NCBI GenBank assembly: GCA_963576725.1 | Contig: OY755252.1 | Span: 44,679,552 to 44,743,551, forward strand | Direction of reading: 5' to 3' | Origin: Azorinus chamasolen | Lineage: Eukaryota; Mollusca; Bivalvia; Cardiida; Solecurtidae | DNA: 64,000 nucleotides | Part shown: positions 9,609-20,299 of the stretch, piece after piece | How the letters are laid out: the number at the start of each line of letters is the position of its first letter | Position numbering within the stretch: the first letter of the stretch is position 1 | Position numbers and translations under genes: made by a program | Notes under the pieces: model-generated | The model's database searches: none | The model's input: only the letters and a program-made list of their open reading frames with translations | Told to the model about the DNA's origin: nothing

Positions 9609-12600
9609 GTGAGTTTGATAACAGTTATCTCCCTTGTAAAATGATTAGTTTTTGAGGCCCTTTCAATACTGCTTCATGAGTCAGCAGTTTTATCGTTAAA
9701 TACAGTGACTGCTTAACACACAAACAAAAACTTACATGGGAGCTTAGTACATAACTTTCTTTTCGTCCCTCATTTAGCTACCACATCTCTTATGCTCAGT
9801 GCAGAGGAATTGCCCATCACCATGTGATGATAGAGTCCGTGTTGGGTACCAAATGACATACATTGGCGTTTCAGTTGGACTGTTTATTTGCCTCTGTAAT
9901 AGTCACTTATTGAAACCATTGCGTTAAATAGAGCATTTTACGCTCCATAGGTGCAAATGCTGTATTTATTACAATGGTTTCAATACTACACAATTCTAAT
10001 ATTTTTCCTTTTCTCTAGTACGTGTAAGTGCTCCTTTGCGGTAGATTTTTTTCAAAGAGATGGGGTCTAAACATAGTCTATGAGAGCATGGGTTAGTAGA
10101 TATATAATACAAAACTTTATACAACCTTAACTGTTAACATGAATATTTATCAGCATTTTTTTTTTGACCATGATAGATACTGTAGAATCATATCTTTATT
10201 ATATCATAAACAGACATAGAAACCTTGATCAGACGGCTCCAACAGGAGTCGTCTGATCTGTGTCTGCTCTGTTTGCATAGGAGAAGAAAGGCGAAGAAAG
10301 GGGAAGAAAGGCGTATTTATACAGTAAAAGGTTAAAGGCAGATATACGACTTTGAATTTTCAAAATTACATAACAAATTGAATTCACGGAATTCATAAGC
10401 CTGTTAAAACATTATTACAACTTTAAAGTTGATTATAAAATATAAGACATTATATAAGTATCTACATGTCAATATGTGACTCTATATAAGTATCTACATG
10501 TCAATATGTGACTCTTTAATTCTGTCGGGGGAAACTAGGTTGTGGAATGTAATGTCAACTGTAAATTGCCTGCCAGAAATATTCGGCGCTTGAATTTATC
10601 GCCGAGACAAAAAAAAAATATAAGAGTCAAATATTGATGTGTATATCATTATAAAACCTTTAATTTTAAAACATAATTTCTTCTGGTAATAGTAATGCTT
10701 TAGCGTGCTTAGGTGTTTCGCGAAAGTGATTTATTAACCCTTTCGGTGTGTCGTCTACTGGATACATTTTGGCCTGCTTCAAGTTTTAAAGAGGGTGCTT
10801 GTTCAATTTCTTTATAAAGCAGACAGACCGATTGTTAAACAGTTTGGACCCTGATGAGTTACTCAGCGTCTCATCTGGATCCAAACTGTTTGTACATGGC
10901 ATTAAAGACCCATCTTCATGATACTGAAGGGGTTAAGTAATTTCGCAAAATCAAATTCGATATCGGCCTTTCAGTTCAGTGCTTTAGCTGAGGTCACGTG
11001 ATATTTGCCTACATCCGGTAAGTACTACAGTAACGTCTCGTTAATACGACCACTCAAAATAAGTCTCATTCTGGATCTTTAAAACAAGTGGGAGCTTAAT
11101 GCAGGACAAAAGTGATACAGAAAGCTCCTATAGGAGTTTTTTGTATCACTTTTGCCCTGCATTAAGTAACCATCCGCTTTTACAGTCTCCTAAATTAACA
11201 AATCACATGGTCGTTTTAGCAAAGCTCTACTGTACGATGTACATGTTTAAATTATTTCCAGGAAGTCAAGCATAGCAGGCAATATCATAAGCAAACGATC
11301 ACAACTTTTGCATCATCTAACATGTTACGATCGCAAATGGAAGTTTCAATCGTCGTGTGGTAGAACGTACGAAAATACCTGTCGTGCGAAGTACAATAGA
11401 GCCTGTCTTAAACGACCAATCATTTATTGAACATATGGTTATCAAAATTCAGATGACTGTTTAATGCAAGGCAAAAGTAATACAGAAAGTTCTTGTTGGA
11501 ACGTTTTTGCATATTTGTGACCTGCATTAAGCTTTCAGACTCATACTTAGACATTTTCTGATGGCCACTTAAGACAGGTTCTACTGCCTGACTTGTCTGC
11601 GAAGTTTTGGGCTAGGAGAATAGCAAGGATTGTTTTTAAGTGACTTTCAATACTGTTTGTCATACGATATTTCATAAGACGGATCCCTAGCGTTTTGTTT
11701 TATTTTCAGGCAATGGGAAAGTGGAATTCCAGGAGTTTTTCTCCTTCATGCAAGCGGAAATGGCCAAAATTAGTACGTGGTATTAGTATTCCTTTATCTT
11801 TTCATTTTTGATGTTGAAATTTCAAAGTGGAATGGTCCACGGCTCTTCAACCCTTTAACCACATTCAACTTACATACATCACAGCGTGTATGGGAAGCGA
11901 GTAAGGTTATGACCGCTTCCAATATGGCTCATAAATGAGCTTATATATGACATGAATGGGGGCGTGAGCAGCATGGGTACTAGAACATAACCCATTAGTG
12001 TCCAGTGTACCTTACAAGAAAATAGACAAACAATGTAGACCAAGATAAAAGGACTATTGAATGACATGATTAGGGTGTGCCTAGTTTGCTGAACCTATCA
12101 ATGCGAGATACTGATCCCATGATTAGATTTACGCCGTCCGCGAATGTTTTCATATATTTTGGTTGTTGTCGAGGCAACTCAGTAATGATTGTATTTTTGG
12201 GTTTGACCATTTCCAATAATTATCTAAACGACTTTTCACGCATTTGAAAACAGAGAAGGCTTAGATCAGACGGCTGCTGTAGGTGTCATTATAGAAATCA
12301 TAATACCTGTATTCATGGTGTCATATTTTCTTACATGAATATTCATGGAGTAAGGGGCTAAGTCGATGTCAATGATCTTATTGCATTACAAAAAAATGTA
12401 GACCCAGACTATCAACCACTTTCCTTCCTCATAGACGTAACAAAATATCTGAGCCAACATTATTTGCAATTCAATACGACCTGATTATCTCATTTCTTTT
12501 GTTAAATCAGGTGAGGCCGACTTTGCACACAAAGAAGAAGTGATACGGTCAGCGTTCCGTACGTTTGATAAGGACGGGAACGGATATATTGATGCCAAAG

Positions 12601-12801
12601 AATTAAGGTATCAGTTGTAGTGTTCGTTGTTTGTCTAAATCTCAGTCTGCATATTCTCTCTCTCTCATATCCTCACACTCTCTCTTTCTCTCCGTCTTGA
12701 TCTCTCTATGTCTCTCATTATCTCCCTCTCTATATGTATATCTCTTTGTCCCTCTGACTCTCCCCTCTCTCCGTCTCTGTCTCTCTGTCCCCGTCCCTGT
12801 C

Positions 12802-12849
<48 letters not shown>

Positions 12850-15800
12850 CAATTCCCTCTCTCACACCTCTCTCTCTCCGCATCGTCCTTTATTCTATCT
12901 CTCTATATCTACCTGTCTCTCCATGTCCCTGCCTCTCTGCCTCTGTATGTGTGTCTCCCTCTTTCTCCTTAAGAACCCCTCCTTAAGAACTTCTATTTCT
13001 TTCTCTTTCTTTATCTCGCTTTATCTTCTGTCGATTTATTTCGCTTTTTCTGATTAGATTATCTGCATCCATTTCACAGTGATAACAATAGACGCCTTCA
13101 TTTATACATTGGTAGTAAATATATATGTTTTTCTTTCAATTTTACATAATACTTTCTGAACTTCTGGGGGTCCAGTTCTTTTGCTGATAATACAACAAAC
13201 CCCTCTAAAACAGGAGTTTTAATAAAGAAGAATCTAGGTCCCTCTAAGCAGGTGGCTGCATAAGGCAGAGAGATCGTCAAGCAGAAAACTCATTTAGCAA
13301 TTTTCTGTGCGACGTTCACCTTGCATGTAGCTACCACCTGTCATAAAGACTGGCATTGGCACCATGTCAACCTCAGGTTTAGAGGGGGATGACTGTATAT
13401 AAGATACAGTAAAACCTCTCAATAACGGCCACTAAATTGTGTTAATTAGTTGGTATTTAGGGCAGGTGGTTGCTTAAAGCAAGGTGAAAGTTAAATAGAA
13501 CGCTCCTATAGGAGCGTTCTGTTTACTTTCACCTTGCTTTAAGCAGCCACCTGCCTTTAACACAAAATATTTTATGTAATTTAGTGTCCGTTACAGAGAG
13601 GTTTTACTGTATTACATGTTTGGTATACACATGATTGCCACTCTTATTATGTCATTTATTTTCTACACAAACTTTACTACAAAATATGTAAATGTCGAAT
13701 TATCATTCATGTTGTAAGATATTGACAAGATATTTACCGAATGTTCATTGTCGGTTATATACTGTAGAACTTGCCTTAAGGATCCTTGTATGGATTGGAT
13801 ACAACAATCTCAAAAAGCAGGTGTTTGCTTAATACAGGACCATAATAACACAGAAGGTTCCAATAGGAGCATTATGCAAATACCATTGACCTGCATTAAG
13901 TAACCACCTGCCTTACAAACCCATTGTTATACTGGTATCTCTTTCTAATGGTCGCGTAAGACGGATTCTACAGTACATGATGTTAGCAATATGTTGCCAA
14001 CTGTACAAAGTGATATATTCCTATTTAGGGTAGCTATGAAGAAACTTGGTGAAGCTCTCACGGATAAGGAGGTAGACGAGATGATGAAACAGGCGGACAT
14101 AGATGGGGATGGGAAAATCAACTATGAAGGTGAATTATGAATACCGTTGCCACTCTTTTCAAGCACTTGCAAACAGCGAAGACCCAGATCAGACGACTCC
14201 TATAGGAGCCGTCTGATCAAGGGTCTGCTCTGTTTGCTTATGGAATTTGATATATCTGTTTCTTTAGTTTCTAACATGACTACAATTTTCCACCTTCTAT
14301 ATTTCAATATAAGTAGTTTGTCCATGGATATTCAGTAGGTATTGAAATTTGAACTGAATATAGAACAGAGAAAGGATTTAATAGCTTTATTTAAAGTAGA
14401 TACACTCTAAACCGGATATCTAATAAAGAAAATTCATCTTAGACAGGTGGTAACACATTCGTTGAATAGTTGTTAAGGCAATAATGAACGTATAAACATT
14501 AGTTACCTGAAGTTTTTACGGGCAAACATGAACAATCGAATGTTTGACTTGATCATCAGGTCTATGTAATGCAAACAGAGCAGACCCTGAGAACCAGATG
14601 GTTCCTATACAGGAGCTGACTCACTTGAGTGCACTGTGTTGGTAAAGACGTTAACAGACGTCACTATCAAGTAAACGGTTACTGCCGCATGAAAGCTCCT
14701 GCAGGAAATGTCTGCATGAATTTCAACCTGCATTACTTTGTCACCTGTTTTAAGGTACTATAATATATCAACGGTACAAATATAACAAATTAAACACACT
14801 CATGTCTGTAACAGATTTTTTGAATGTTATTACCTTGAAAAATAACCGTCCCGGGCGATCGAAGGTCATGTAAACATAAACACACGCTTCTAGGCTACTG
14901 CTAGGGTCATTGGACATGTACATTTACAGATACACGCTTCTAGGCTACTGCTAATGTCATTGATCATAATGCCAGGATTACATTTCAGTAAATATATATT
15001 CACGATGTCATTATTTCTTACATACTTAGAGTAAGGAGTATTGTAAAGGTCTTGTCCCTGCTGGTTTCACTTCACCTCATGTGACATTTCCGTATCAAAT
15101 TGTAACACAGCAAATTCATTTTTATATTTAAAATGCAATGCTATGATTTGTACCCGTGACAGTGCTATCAGCAATACACCAATACAAAATGGCGATGTCA
15201 AGACATCTGATATACTTAAAACCCTTACAACGTTGACATTGCAGATGGACTACTACTCCAAACAGTTCAAGTCTACAGTGAATATTTAGTGATTTTTCCA
15301 ATGAAAATTGTAACATGACAAATAGTGCAGACCCTGATGAGAGGGCTCCTCTAGGGCTTAATTGTTTGCAAAGGACATGTGTGACTCGTGCCCCGCACAG
15401 CATGTTGTCTCGTTCCAAATTAATATAATATAGATGGCAATGCCCAGTTACAATGGTGCCTGAAGTTTATTTCTGGCTGACATGGTTGATCTAATGTTGT
15501 TGTTTTTTCATTCAAACTTGATATTTCGATTTGAATTTCATTCACGGTGTTCTTTGTATAAGCACTAACGGATCAATGCTATTAATTGTGTGATTGTTGA
15601 CTGTTTCACTCTGAAATTAACCCACAATACATTCTATCAAATAATCAGATCGTTTGTTGTAAACGTCACGTGTAAATTTGGTCCGAGCCGGAAGTGTGCG
15701 CTGACGACATTTCAACATATAAACTCGGAACATTGTTTAAATATGCATTAAACGATTTAATTTTTGAAACACAATAACTCATCAGATTTGTTGAACGATA

Positions 15801-18800
15801 TCATATAGTACAGGTTAAACGGGCCACTTGTTAAACCTTTTCCCGGTGTGAATAAATAATATCTGAATCTGATGCAATTGCAATTCCATTAAGGTTTTTA
15901 GACAGAACTGACCGAATGTCAAAACAGTTTGGATCCTGATGAGACACCGAATTACTCGGCATCTCATTAGGCTACAAGCTGTTTGCAAATAGGAGTAAGG
16001 TACGCGAAAAGCGGGCTATCGGTTCATCTTCAGATGATCCGAGGTGGGGTTTGAATGGGTCAATATATAGTATATACATATGCGGTGTGTCAGAAACTGC
16101 ACCTGAGATTGGTACATAACTTCACATTGCAGATGTAACATGGTTTTATCACATAACATGCGGTATGGAACCAACATACATGAAACCAATGCAAACGTAT
16201 TTAATGTGATAAAAGGATATTTGCATTCGTGTTCATTACAAAATATTTTCATGACACTCGTTTACTATAAAATAAACTCGAAGTGACAAGGCTCGAGTCA
16301 TATTATTATAGTAAACTCGTTTTATAAAAAATATATTTGTAATGAACACTCATGTAAGATTCTCTATTTCATGTTGACTGCATCATGTAGGTAAAGGCCC
16401 CCATATACTCTAAACGTTTCGAGATTGTCGAATAAATGTGTAGATATACCGTATAATGTGTGCATTCTTTCAGCACCTGCTTTATTGGTTAATAAAAAAA
16501 ACACTGCATGGAATCGATATGACACTTCTTTAGATGACAGAAGTTCCAGGCATTCAAGAAAATATGAATTACTGAAGAAATGGCAATGTTGATTTTCGAC
16601 CCGACTGATCACGAACAATGTAATAATTCATGTCTTTTCGAATAAAAAATCCACACTTGATTTCTTTCAAAGTTGAGAAAATTAAAGAACATGTATCTAT
16701 TATGTTTTATTGAATCGGCAGTTCGATGGTAGTCATGTTTACCTTCCGTTCCTTTTTCGTTTTGGAGATGTGAGTTCAATAAGGGGTTACTCCAGGTTCG
16801 AGTCCAAGCCAGCCGTCGATTCCAAGTTGTTGTGTCTCGTACAGACACCCTGGAATCGCCAGCTGGCTTGGGAGCGAACCTTTTAACTTGTGTGTAAGCA
16901 CTTATTCTTATTAAAGTCGATAAACTGATTTTGTACCATATTGAAGAGTGGTCCAACGCTAGTCCATCGACGTCGTGCTTTTCGTCCAAGCTCTCCGGTC
17001 GACCCGGAACGTGATTTTCTCCTTTATGAATCAACAACTCCAAAACAAAAAGGGTCGGAATGTCAACACGGCTACCACCGAACCGCCGATTCAAGAAAGC
17101 ATTATAGGCAATATAATTATGATAGCCGAAATAAAATGATCCGACTATCAATGTAGCCATGTTAACGTCATAAAAAGGCACACTTTGCAAAAGCGTTGCG
17201 AATAACGAAATATTATTTTGATTTTCAAGATAAATTTATCGACTTTGAAAAAAATATTTGGTTGGAAAACGTCAACGCCATAAGAACGCACAATTTGTAA
17301 AATCTTAGCGAATAACACATTATCATCTTAATTTTAAAAATAAATTTCTCGACTTCGAAAAAAAAATATTTTCACTTGGAGAAATTTTCTAAGCGAAACG
17401 ACATGAATTATTACATTTTTTCATGATCAGTTTTGTGATTTCTTTGGCAATTTATATCTTCACAAATGCGTGAAACTTCTGTCATCTGTAGAAGTGTCAT
17501 GTCGATTTAATGCAATGCTTTCTTAATAAATCAATTAATAAATGCACACACTCTACGATTTATCAAGCTAAAAAACGTATCGTAAGTGTAGGCACTTTAA
17601 CCCTTTCGCTGCCAAACTCTGTCGTCTGCTAACTTTGTCGTCTGCTACAAATGTTCATTCTTTTGATTTTCTTCATTTTTGTTTCATAAACATAGTAACA
17701 GTAACAAACAGTTTGGATCCTGATACTCGGCGGATCATCTGGATCCAAACTGTTTGAATAGGTAATCACAGATCCGGCATTGGCAGCGAAAGGGTTAATG
17801 CTTCCAGGATATATAAAATAGTTTCCACGTCACGTCATGACCCAAACTATTTGAAATGCTGACTTGTTTCTAAAGAAACGCGGAAGAAACATTGATTTCG
17901 AGAATTGTTGCAGACGACCCTTTCTGCAGACGACAATTACTTAGCGCACATGTAGTTGAGAGGGTAGACTGAACCAGACAGTCAAACACCCGTTTATTAT
18001 ACAATATTTTGCTCGTCCTATTTCTTCCTACGCAGATTAGTTTTTGTTATACCTTTATGTGAATCCACTGCTATAGATAATGCACTGCGAGTCTCTTTCT
18101 AATCGACCTTTGAGTAAGGACGACCTTGTCTACTTTTTGGCAGTTGGCTACTTAATGCAGAGTGAGCATCGTGCAGAAATCTCCCAGAGGAGCGTTCTTC
18201 ACGATGCTCATCCTGCATTAAGCTATCACCTGTCTTAAAGATACGATATTGCTAATAATTTGAAAGTGTGGTTTAGAGAGATTTTAATCTACACCAGTAA
18301 TGTCAAATAAATTTAACACAAGTATCGCTTGCTCCCTGTTACAAAATGAAATTTCATTCAAATTATTTTCAAAGTGCAGACACGGTGTAAACTAATTTAA
18401 ATATGATGTGACGTCGATACATTCAGAGTCTCATCTGGATCAAAACTGTTGGCAAATGTTCTCGCGAGAGTTCGTCTATAGCGATGGAAATGTTTAATGC
18501 TTTTGATAACTTTCACATTACTTAATATCCTCTGTTTTAAACTATTGTGACAAATATAATGTGCATTTACACCGTTTAACTACACCTCATTGACCTCTTT
18601 CGAGTTATTCTTAGAAATGTTCTGCTGTACAACGTCAAACCATTCTAAATGCGCAGGAATATTTCATGGAAAAGATTTGTACATTTATGGGAGAGAGAGA
18701 AGCTGTAAATGACACTTTTTCGTCCATATTTTATGCGCCGTATCCCTTGGGTATTATTTATGTCTCCGCCATTTCTAGTAAAATCGAACAATCACTGCCA

Positions 18801-20220
18801 TTTCAAAAGGCATGTTTCCAATTGCGACATACCATCCTCTAACGGCGTATGAATAATCGTCCAAAAGTAGTCCCAGCGTGTGCTGTAAACATGTAGTAAC
18901 CTACATGTACAATAAAACCTCGATAATTCTAAATTATTTTGATATAGAATTAGACTCCTTTATGCATGTGACTGTTTAATGCCTGTTGACATCATGCATG
19001 GTGGAATTCGTGTAAAATTCTCCCAGTCTAGCTTGTTCCACGACGTTCATCCTGCAATAAGCCTCCACCTGTTTTAAAGATCAAAAGTGATACGTATTAT
19101 AGTGTTCGGACAATCAATGGTATACTGCCGTGGTCCGTGGTTCTTTGTTGTTCGTTTATTAAAGCATGCAGTAAAACCTCTCTATAACGGCCACTAATTT
19201 ACATCAAGTATTTTGTGTAAAAGGCAGGTGGTTGCCTAAAGCAAGGTGAAAGTAAAACAGAACGCTCCTATAGGAGCGTTCTGTTTTACTATCATCTTGC
19301 TTTAAGCAGCCACCTGCACTAAATACCAGCTATTAACTCAATTTAGTGGCTGTTCTAGAGAGGTTTTACTGTATATTCTTCTCTCGATTATTCGTTCATT
19401 GTTTCTTCCATATTTGCATATAATGGGTAGAACTGTTACGATGGAATCATCGTATAAATAGTTCCACGAATGGATTCATCCCCATTGTTTTCCTGACCCA
19501 TTAGTTGATAAACATTCATGGAAGAAATAGTGATTGTTTTAGTTATCGTTAGCTTTGATTATTTACTTGAATACTAACCCATTGCACCATTACCACACCT
19601 TTCTACACACACAGAGTAGACCCAGATCAGACGGCTACTGTAAGAGCCGTCTGATCAGGATCTTCAATTTTTGTTATGATATAATATACGCGTTATTCTA
19701 CAGTTTTCGTCATGTCTGTGTCCATATTATTATTATTATACCACATGTATTATGCTATTATTACAATTAATCTAATTGCTATCCATGATGCCGTTATATC
19801 TTACGTCAATATTCATGGAGTAAGCTTTTAATGCTGAACGTATATATAATGCAAAACGTTGGGGTTTTGTATTTAAATCTACCTTTGACAGTCTACTTTG
19901 ATGATTAGCTAAAGCAAAGTCTCTCTAATAATACAACCACATAAAGTCTGGATGTTTTAAAAGACTGTGTAGCTCAATGCATGACAAAGGTTCTGCAGAA
20001 GCTCCAATATGAACGTTCGGTGTCACTTTTGCCCTGCATTAAGCTTGGTAATACATTATGCAGTTGCATTAGCACGAATCTACTATACAAGACATCAACA
20101 ATTTGATTTGTCGCTTGAGAAAGGTGTCATTGTGTCATTGAACAAATTTTGTTTTGTGCCACAACATTTTTTTCCTGTTTTATTTCAGAGTTCGTGAAAG
20201 TCTGGAGCGAAGCAACCTAG
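9465..20220 (+). CDS. calmodulin-like four-EF-hand protein (gene span, exons 2-6 as numbered here; first exon not found)
   Basis: Five exons join in frame to 144 residues plus stop. All four EF-hand loops are canonical: residues 9-20 ([12 protein letters not shown]), 45-56 ([12 protein letters not shown]), 88-99 ([12 protein letters not shown]) and 124-135 ([12 protein letters not shown]), counted from the ATT codon at 9467. Loop spacing is 36, 43 and 36 residues; calmodulin has 36, 37 and 36, so the central linker is six residues longer and falls at the 11772/12511 exon junction. The last residues are FVKVWSEAT. Such proteins bind calcium in the cytosol and regulate targets; the specific role here is unknown. 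Calmodulin itself is unlikely because the N-terminal half diverges. The equivalent of calmodulin residues 1-9 must lie on an upstream exon. Introns are 2101, 738, 1421 and 6059 bp and are mostly transposon-derived. Confidence 0.93.
9875..10096. mobile_element. T2 TTAA MITE, intronic, degraded
   Basis: The right end is TATGAGAGCATGGG-TTAG. The palindrome GAAACCATTGCGTTAAATAG...TTATTACAATGGTTTC has several arm mismatches and a core of ACGCTCCATAGGTGCA. The TTTTCCTTTTCTCTAGTACG flank is shared with other T2 copies. Confidence 0.7.
10127..10335. mobile_element. T1 TTAA MITE, intronic, reverse orientation
   Basis: It begins TTAACTGTTAACATG and ends CAGTAAAAGG-TTAA. The palindrome (about 10214-10262) is TTGATCAGACGGCTCC / GGAGTCGTCTGATC. 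GAAGAAAGG is repeated three times at 10284-10313. Confidence 0.75.
10451..10514. repeat. exact 32-bp tandem duplication
   Basis: TATATAAGTATCTACATGTC + AATATGTGACTC occurs at 10451 and at 10483 with no difference. Confidence 0.95.
10734..10936. mobile_element. T3-like TTAA MITE, intronic
   Basis: TTAACCCTTTCGGTG...CTGAAGGGGTTAA. The palindrome AAACAGTTTGGACCC...GGATCCAAACTGTTT is centred on GAGTTACTC, shorter than in other T3 copies. Confidence 0.85.
11028..11232. mobile_element. P6 pogo-type MITE, intronic
   Basis: CAGTAACGTCTCGTTAATAC...TTTTAGCAAAGCTCTACTG has TA on both sides. The palindrome (about 11093-11167) carries AATGCAGGACAAAAGTGATA / TATCACTTTTGCCCTGCATT around GCTCCTATAGGAGT. 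Confidence 0.85.
11394..11586. mobile_element. P1 MITE, intronic
   Basis: It runs from CAATAGAGCCTGTCTTAAAC to CACTTAAGACAGGTTCTACTG. The hairpin arms CAAAAGTAATACAGAAAGTTC / GAACGTTTTTGCATATTTG have diverged. Confidence 0.75.
11710..11772 (+). CDS. EF-hand gene exon, loop 2
   Basis: This 63-bp exon lies between TTTTATTTTCAG and GTACGT. Phase 1 in and phase 1 out. It encodes [20 protein letters not shown]. Confidence 0.92.
12005..12361. mobile_element. T4 and T1 fragments, intronic
   Basis: ACAAACAATGTAGACCAAGAT (T4 arm) lies near 12028. A truncated T1 runs from about 12232 (TTTTCACGCATTTGAAAACAG) to GAATATTCATGGAGTAAGGG at 12357. Confidence 0.5.
12511..12607 (+). CDS. EF-hand gene exon, linker and loop 3
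   Basis: Acceptor GTTAAATCAG, donor GTATCA (weak but GT). It carries the acidic linker [10 protein letters not shown] and loop 3, and ends inside an arginine codon. Confidence 0.93.
12650..12985 (+). repeat. (CT)n-rich microsatellite tract
   Basis: A pyrimidine-rich strand with a pure CT run at about 12806-12847. It starts about 45 bp after the exon donor. Long frames on both strands (SLSL-type and RERE-type) are artefacts of the repeat. Confidence 0.97.
13190..13396. mobile_element. P3 MITE, intronic, degraded
   Basis: AACCCCTCTAAAACAGGAG and AGGTTTAGAGGGGGATGACTG are the ends. Inside are GCAGGTGGCTGCATAAGGCAG and CTACCACCTG, with an asymmetric centre. Confidence 0.65.
13407..13609. mobile_element. 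P2 MITE, intronic, well preserved
   Basis: CAGTAAAACCTCTCAATAAC...CAGAGAGGTTTTACTG with TA on both sides. The palindrome at 13463-13558 has about 47 bp per arm, few mismatches and no real spacer, centred on AACGCTCCTATAGGAGCGTT. Confidence 0.95.
13762..13975. mobile_element. P1 MITE, intronic
   Basis: CTGTAGAACTTGCCTTAAGG to CGTAAGACGGATTCTACAG. The hairpin is decayed (GGTTCCAATAGGAGC), with GACCTGCATTAAGTAACCAC on the right arm. Confidence 0.7.
14029..14129 (+). CDS. EF-hand gene exon, loop 4
   Basis: Acceptor TCCTATTTAG, donor GTGAAT. It encodes [20 protein letters not shown] followed by the rest of loop 4; DKEVDEMM is close to calmodulin DEEVDEMI. Confidence 0.93.
14135..14380. mobile_element. 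T1b MITE, intronic, reverse orientation
   Basis: The palindrome at 14166-14234 is GCAAACAGCGAAGACCCAG / CTGCTCTGTTTGC around ACGACTCCTATAGGAGCCGT. The right part (CCATGGATATTCAGTAGGTA...GAGAAAGGATTTAA) is the reverse of the T1b left part. It begins only a few bases after the exon donor at 14130. Confidence 0.75.
14430..14780. mobile_element. mixed remnants of T1, P1 and P3 elements
   Basis: GCAAACAGAGCAGACCCTGAG (T1 arm) is followed by ACTGCCGCATGAAAGCTCCTG and TTTCAACCTGCATTACTTTG (P-type arms). The order is scrambled. Confidence 0.45.
14880..14962. repeat. two-copy tandem repeat, 50-bp period
   Basis: ACACGCTTCTAGGCTACTGC occurs at 14882 and 14932. Confidence 0.9.
15215..15412. mobile_element. 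T4 TTAA MITE, intronic, degraded
   Basis: AACCCTTACAACGTTGAC and the right end CGTGCCCCGCACAGCATG match the copy at 31259-31469. The palindrome has lost its right arm after GATGAGAGGGCTCCTCTAGG. Confidence 0.7.
15413..15830. other. intronic, no feature recognised
   Basis: No repeat ends, palindromes or coding pattern seen. Confidence 0.5.
15831..16010. mobile_element. T3/T7-like TTAA MITE, intronic
   Basis: It starts TTAAACCTTTTCCCGGTG and ends near CGCGAAAAGCGGG. The palindrome AAACAGTTTGGATCC / GCTACAAGCTGTTT surrounds GACACCGAATTACTCGGCATC. Confidence 0.65.
16231..16352. repeat. inverted repeat, about 40-bp arms
   Basis: GTGTTCATTACAAAATATTT...GTTTACTATA pairs with TATAGTAAACTCG...TTTGTAATGAACAC. 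The spacer is about 38 bp. Confidence 0.85.
16425..17575. repeat. long imperfect inverted repeat, about 1.15 kb
   Basis: Successive segments pair outward from the centre: GGTTCGAGTCCAAGCCAGC (16795) with GCTGGCTTGGGAGCGAACC (16862); GGCAGTTCGATGGTAGTC (16719) with CTACCACCGAACCGCC (about 17070); ACAATGTAATAATTCATGTC (16615) with GACATGAATTATTACATTT (17401); GACACTTCTTTAGATGACAG (16520) with CTGTCATCTGTAGAAGTGTC (17480). The right arm is longer because of an internal duplication at 17161-17385. The 193-codon frame on the minus strand (16609-17190) lies within the hairpin, shows no known domain and is not taken as a gene. It may be an old foldback transposon. Confidence 0.8.
17161..17385. repeat. 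two-copy tandem duplication, about 110 bp
   Basis: AACGTCATAAAAAGGCACAC...TTTATCGACTTTGAAAAAAATATT and AACGCCATAAGAACGCACAA...TTTCTCGACTTCGAAAAAAAAATATT are aligned, diverged copies. Confidence 0.75.
17597..17797. mobile_element. T3 TTAA MITE, intronic, intact ends
   Basis: TTAA-CCCTTTCGCTGCC...GGCAGCGAAAGGG-TTAA. The hairpin AACAGTTTGGATCC / GGATCCAAACTGTTT keeps only a short decayed centre (TGATACTCGGCGGATCATC). Confidence 0.93.
18080..18290. mobile_element. P3-like MITE, intronic
   Basis: GGCTACTTAATGCAGAGTGAG / CATCCTGCATTAAGCTATC are the palindrome arms, with GCATCGTGCAGAAATCTCCC and CTTCACGATGC inside. The right end GGTTTAGAGAGATTTTA is decayed. Confidence 0.65.
18418..18909. other. 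intronic; short T3 hairpin remnant only
   Basis: GAGTCTCATCTGGATCAAAACTGTTGGC at about 18426 is a T3 right arm. Nothing else was recognised. Confidence 0.45.
18910..19120. mobile_element. pogo-type MITE, degraded
   Basis: AATAAAACCTCGATAATTC is P4-like. GTGACTGTTTAATGCCTG and CATCCTGCAATAAGCCTCCACC are decayed palindrome arms. Confidence 0.5.
19169..19371. mobile_element. P2 MITE, intronic, well preserved
   Basis: CAGTAAAACCTCTCTATAAC...TAGAGAGGTTTTACTG. Palindrome 19225-19316 is centred on AACGCTCCTATAGGAGCGTT with three or four arm mismatches. Confidence 0.93.
19573..19831. mobile_element. T1 TTAA MITE, intronic
   Basis: The right end is ATTCATGGAGTAAGCTTTTAA. The palindrome CCCAGATCAGACGGCTACTG / AGAGCCGTCTGATCAGG has a mutated centre. 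The left end (AACCCATTGCACC) is diverged. Confidence 0.7.
19912..20092. mobile_element. P6 MITE, intronic, degraded
   Basis: AGTCTCTCTAATAATACAACC resembles the P6 left end. GTCACTTTTGCCCTGCATTAAG is the right palindrome arm. It stops about 100 bp before the last exon. Confidence 0.6.
20189..20220 (+). CDS. EF-hand gene terminal exon
   Basis: A strong acceptor (TTTTATTTCAG) is followed by codons for [10 protein letters not shown] and TAG at 20218-20220. No AATAAA was found close by; a P3 element begins 80 bp downstream, so the 3' end may lie in transposon sequence. Confidence 0.9.
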
Positions 20221-20299
20221 CGAAAAGCGCAGCTCAGTTGATTGCCAGTTCCTGGTGCAACAACGCTATATAATCCGAACTATCTTGGGAAATGAACTA

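Noticed and set aside
10850..10870. CTGATGAG words suggesting hammerhead ribozymes in T3 elements (also near 4108, 15937)
   Set aside because: The word is part of a DNA palindrome (GATGAGACGCCGAGTAAC...). The stem II and GAAA positions needed for a hammerhead core are not present.
12631..12986. Ser/Leu-rich and Arg/Glu-rich frames
   Set aside because: Products of the CT microsatellite on its two strands.
16795..16806. GGTTCGAGTCC, a perfect tRNA-type B box
   Set aside because: No A box at proper spacing and no tRNA fold; the word is one arm of the 16.4-17.6 kb inverted repeat.
16609..17190. 193-codon open frame on the minus strand
   Set aside because: It lies in a long inverted repeat, has no recognisable domain and no supporting splice or start context. 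Length alone is not enough.
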